Both the position numbers and the translations under genes were made by a program. The notes under the pieces are model-generated. The model made no database searches, was not told the origin of the DNA, and saw only the letters and a program-made list of their open reading frames with translations. This document shows positions 62,301-64,000 of a DNA stretch of 64,000 nucleotides, in pieces. The stretch covers positions 21,271,130 through 21,335,129 of the forward strand of contig OX365949.1 of the NCBI GenBank assembly GCA_947247005.1, in the 5' to 3' direction. The first letter of the stretch is position 1; each line of letters starts with the position of its first letter. This DNA is from Spisula solida. Taxonomy: Eukaryota > Mollusca > Bivalvia > Venerida > Mactridae.

Positions 62301-62568
62301 TCAAACTGCCTCACAGAACGATATTCCCCACAAAGTGAGCCAATTCGGTAAAATGGCAAAACTGAATAATGTGAATAACCAACTGCCGAAGAAATATTTG
62401 TCCACCATAGATAACAACAGACCACGACTTAGCGTGTTCCAGGCATTGTACAACAGCCCTAGTATGTTGCCATTATCTTGTTCTAAACTGGTTATAATTG
62501 CAGCTGTGAATAGTATACTCAGAGGTGATATCAATAACAATAGTAGCTTCTGTGTCCAACGGGATAAC
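62301..62568 (-). CDS. GPAA1: GPAA1, GPI transamidase subunit, last coding exon
   Basis: Read on the minus strand from an acceptor TATATTAAAG to the stop at 62301. Encodes RWTQKLLLLLISPLSILFTA and, near the end, DKYFFGSWLFTLFSFAILPN followed by a short tail. This matches the last membrane segments of animal GAA1/GPAA1 (family pattern: a hydrophobic LL.LTSP segment, then YG.LLFPL..LGLYPCWL). Entry phase 2 matches the exon at 63245-63418. GPAA1 belongs to the ER-membrane complex that attaches GPI anchors to proteins. The start of the hydrophobic open frame at 62540 is only an internal codon; the real exon begins at 62568. Confidence 0.85.
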
Positions 62569-63244
62569 CTTTAATATAAAATACACAATAATTACAAAAT
62601 TGTTTTATTTAATTATAAATACTGTAATGCAAAGACAATTTATAAGCAGCAGTTTAGTTCATTTTTCCTAGATAGATTTATTCAACATAAAATGAACATT
62701 CACAATGATAATTTCAAAACATACAAATACAGTAAGTTAGTACATGTTTAAGCATGAATCAATAAAATAGCCATGTCCAATCAACATTAAATGTCAAGGA
62801 TAGCACAAAAAAGAGTTAAAAGGAACCCTTATTTCCATTGTGATCCCTGTTGTTCTCTTTATCTAAACTCAGTAATTACGACCAAATTCATAATGAGACC
62901 AGTTTTCATTGTGTCTCAAGGGTGGTTGTATTATTGAGGGTTTGACTGTATACATGAGGGATGATAAAAAATTATGTCAACTTTGCTATATTTCAAAAAC
63001 AGTAACACTTAAAGTAACACATTTGTGGATGCTGTAAATTGACACAAGTACAGTCCACAAAATATCATTCAGACATGATCATAAATAACGTAAATACAGC
63101 GTCTGTAAGAAAGTATGGTTATCAACTGTCGGGCAGCTCAGAAAGGACGTATGACCTGACCTAAAATAAACTTTTTAGAGCAAAAAGTCCTTGTAATTCT
63201 GGATTACTCCTCGTAGCTATGTGTTACAGAAAAGAAAGACAAAC
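62569..63244 (-). other. GPAA1: GPAA1 intron
   Basis: Lies between the last two GPAA1 exons. No recognised repeat of note. Confidence 0.6.
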
Positions 63245-63418
63245 CTGTTTTTGGACGGATGAACAATCACAGATACTGGTACAAATATAACTGCCAGGAA
63301 AAATGCTAGAGAAATATTCATCAAGGCGAGCGAGAAGAGGACTAGAGATTGGAATATCAAGGTGATAGCCTTCAGTAACGCCCAGTCAAAAAGTAGTCTG
63401 TTATCATCTGCTGTCCGT
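63245..63418 (-). CDS. GPAA1: GPAA1, penultimate coding exon
   Basis: Minus-strand acceptor TATATTTCCAG, donor GTTTGT. Encodes TADDNRLLFDWALLKAITLI and then a segment containing LALMNISLAFFLAVIFVPVS. This aligns by eye with the GPAA1 region of the form W..LKLVAL....L...LTNFSL.FLLA..MVP. Phase 2 at both ends, consistent with its neighbours. Confidence 0.9.
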
Positions 63419-63965
63419 CTGGAAATATACAAATATACTAACATTTATAGGTTATACAGCCTAACATGTTTTATAGTCTGAACAAATTAACGTAATCCTC
63501 AACCTTTATGCATGAATGTATTTAATACAAGATACTTGTGTGCAATACAATATACAGGGTCCTACTGAGGCATAACGCTTAATCCTGAAAACAAGACGAA
63601 TGTCTGTTTCCAGTGCCATTAGCACATATCCCTACACCTTAACTAGGTTTCAAATATCATTTTATTGTTAAAATTCAGATTATGGAACTTCAAATGACCA
63701 TAACTTTGTCAAAAAAATTTTTTATCAAAAAACTTTATTATGCAGAAAAGATCATTCTTCCTAAGGCAAAAAATCCAGATTTCATGATTATTCCTGAATG
63801 GTAGGACCCCTGAGTATATCAATCACTGTATACCACGAGAAAGTTGTACCTTGGCAGAGATGTAGGTTAGTGTTTATAGTGCACCTCATACATGTTTGTA
63901 ATACTCTCTACTAATAAAAACAACATTCTCATTCATCAGATGACAAACAACCACTAAAACCTAAC
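63419..63965 (-). other. GPAA1: GPAA1 intron
   Basis: Between the penultimate exon and the exon at the window edge. No recognised feature. Confidence 0.6.
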
Positions 63966-64000
63966 CTAACACGTCCTCTGATTTCAGAGGGTAGCATTTC
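63966..64000 (-). CDS. GPAA1: GPAA1, exon entering the window from the right (partial)
   Basis: The last 35 bases read EMLPSEIRGRV and end with a donor at GTTAGG in phase 2, the phase needed by the next exon. The position fits the short LP..T.R.V segment before the late membrane helices in animal GPAA1. Only the 3' part of the exon is visible. Confidence 0.65.

Noticed and set aside
62198..62425. 75-residue minus-strand frame
   Set aside because: Shadow of the GPAA1 last exon in another frame.

Overview
The window is animal nuclear DNA, almost certainly from a mollusc and most likely a bivalve. The reasons are AT-rich sequence, short coding exons split by kilobase introns with GT/AG borders, many tRNA-derived SINEs, TIR and foldback elements, long minisatellites, and repeat ends built around (ACGG)n tracts and short terminal hairpins of the kind common in bivalve genomes. 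The species cannot be named from sequence alone.

Three genes are supported. (1) A plus-strand gene occupies about 5.9-47.3 kb. Fifteen exons plus two alternative last exons join in frame and encode a single-pass membrane protein: an N-terminal beta-rich domain with a CC pair, six cadherin-like repeats, a Thr-rich stalk, one transmembrane helix and a cytoplasmic tail. The signal-peptide exon was not found and may lie left of the window. Two homologous terminal exons (40918-41153 and 46966-47285) can each complete the frame, giving tails that share a core but differ in the middle and at the end. (2) An intronless rhodopsin-like 7TM receptor (10925-12175, minus) lies inside intron 2 of that gene, on the opposite strand. 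(3) The last three coding exons of GPAA1, a subunit of GPI transamidase, lie on the minus strand at the right edge (62301-64000).

The rest is mostly repeats. Going left to right: a TIR element at the edge; degenerate and 55-bp minisatellites (1.1-5.1 kb); a 37-bp array running into exon 1; a 43-bp array carrying about 27 Pol III B-box-like motifs (6.4-7.6 kb); a TA-flanked mariner-type MITE with an internal 33-bp array; SINEs and MITEs; a purine-rich array next to the receptor gene; palindromic MITEs at 17 kb; a TTAA-flanked 980-bp element at 19 kb; a 1.9-kb foldback element at 24-26 kb; a SINE inserted exactly at the exon 7 splice donor; nested MITEs and SINEs; a Tc1-type transposase remnant; a dead plus-strand LINE (37.1-39.5 kb) with a nested element; and a 5'-truncated minus-strand LINE (42.5-44.8 kb) lying between the alternative last exons.

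Between the membrane-protein gene and GPAA1 lie a 2.5-kb array of 59-bp hairpin-forming units, a 1.7-kb array of 62-bp units, a composite element with 145-bp tandem repeats and an ACGG tract, and long stretches where nothing was recognised. No CRISPR, operon or prokaryotic feature is present. The most notable biology is the alternative-tail cadherin-like gene, the nested antisense receptor, and the ways mobile elements have settled on or next to its splice sites.
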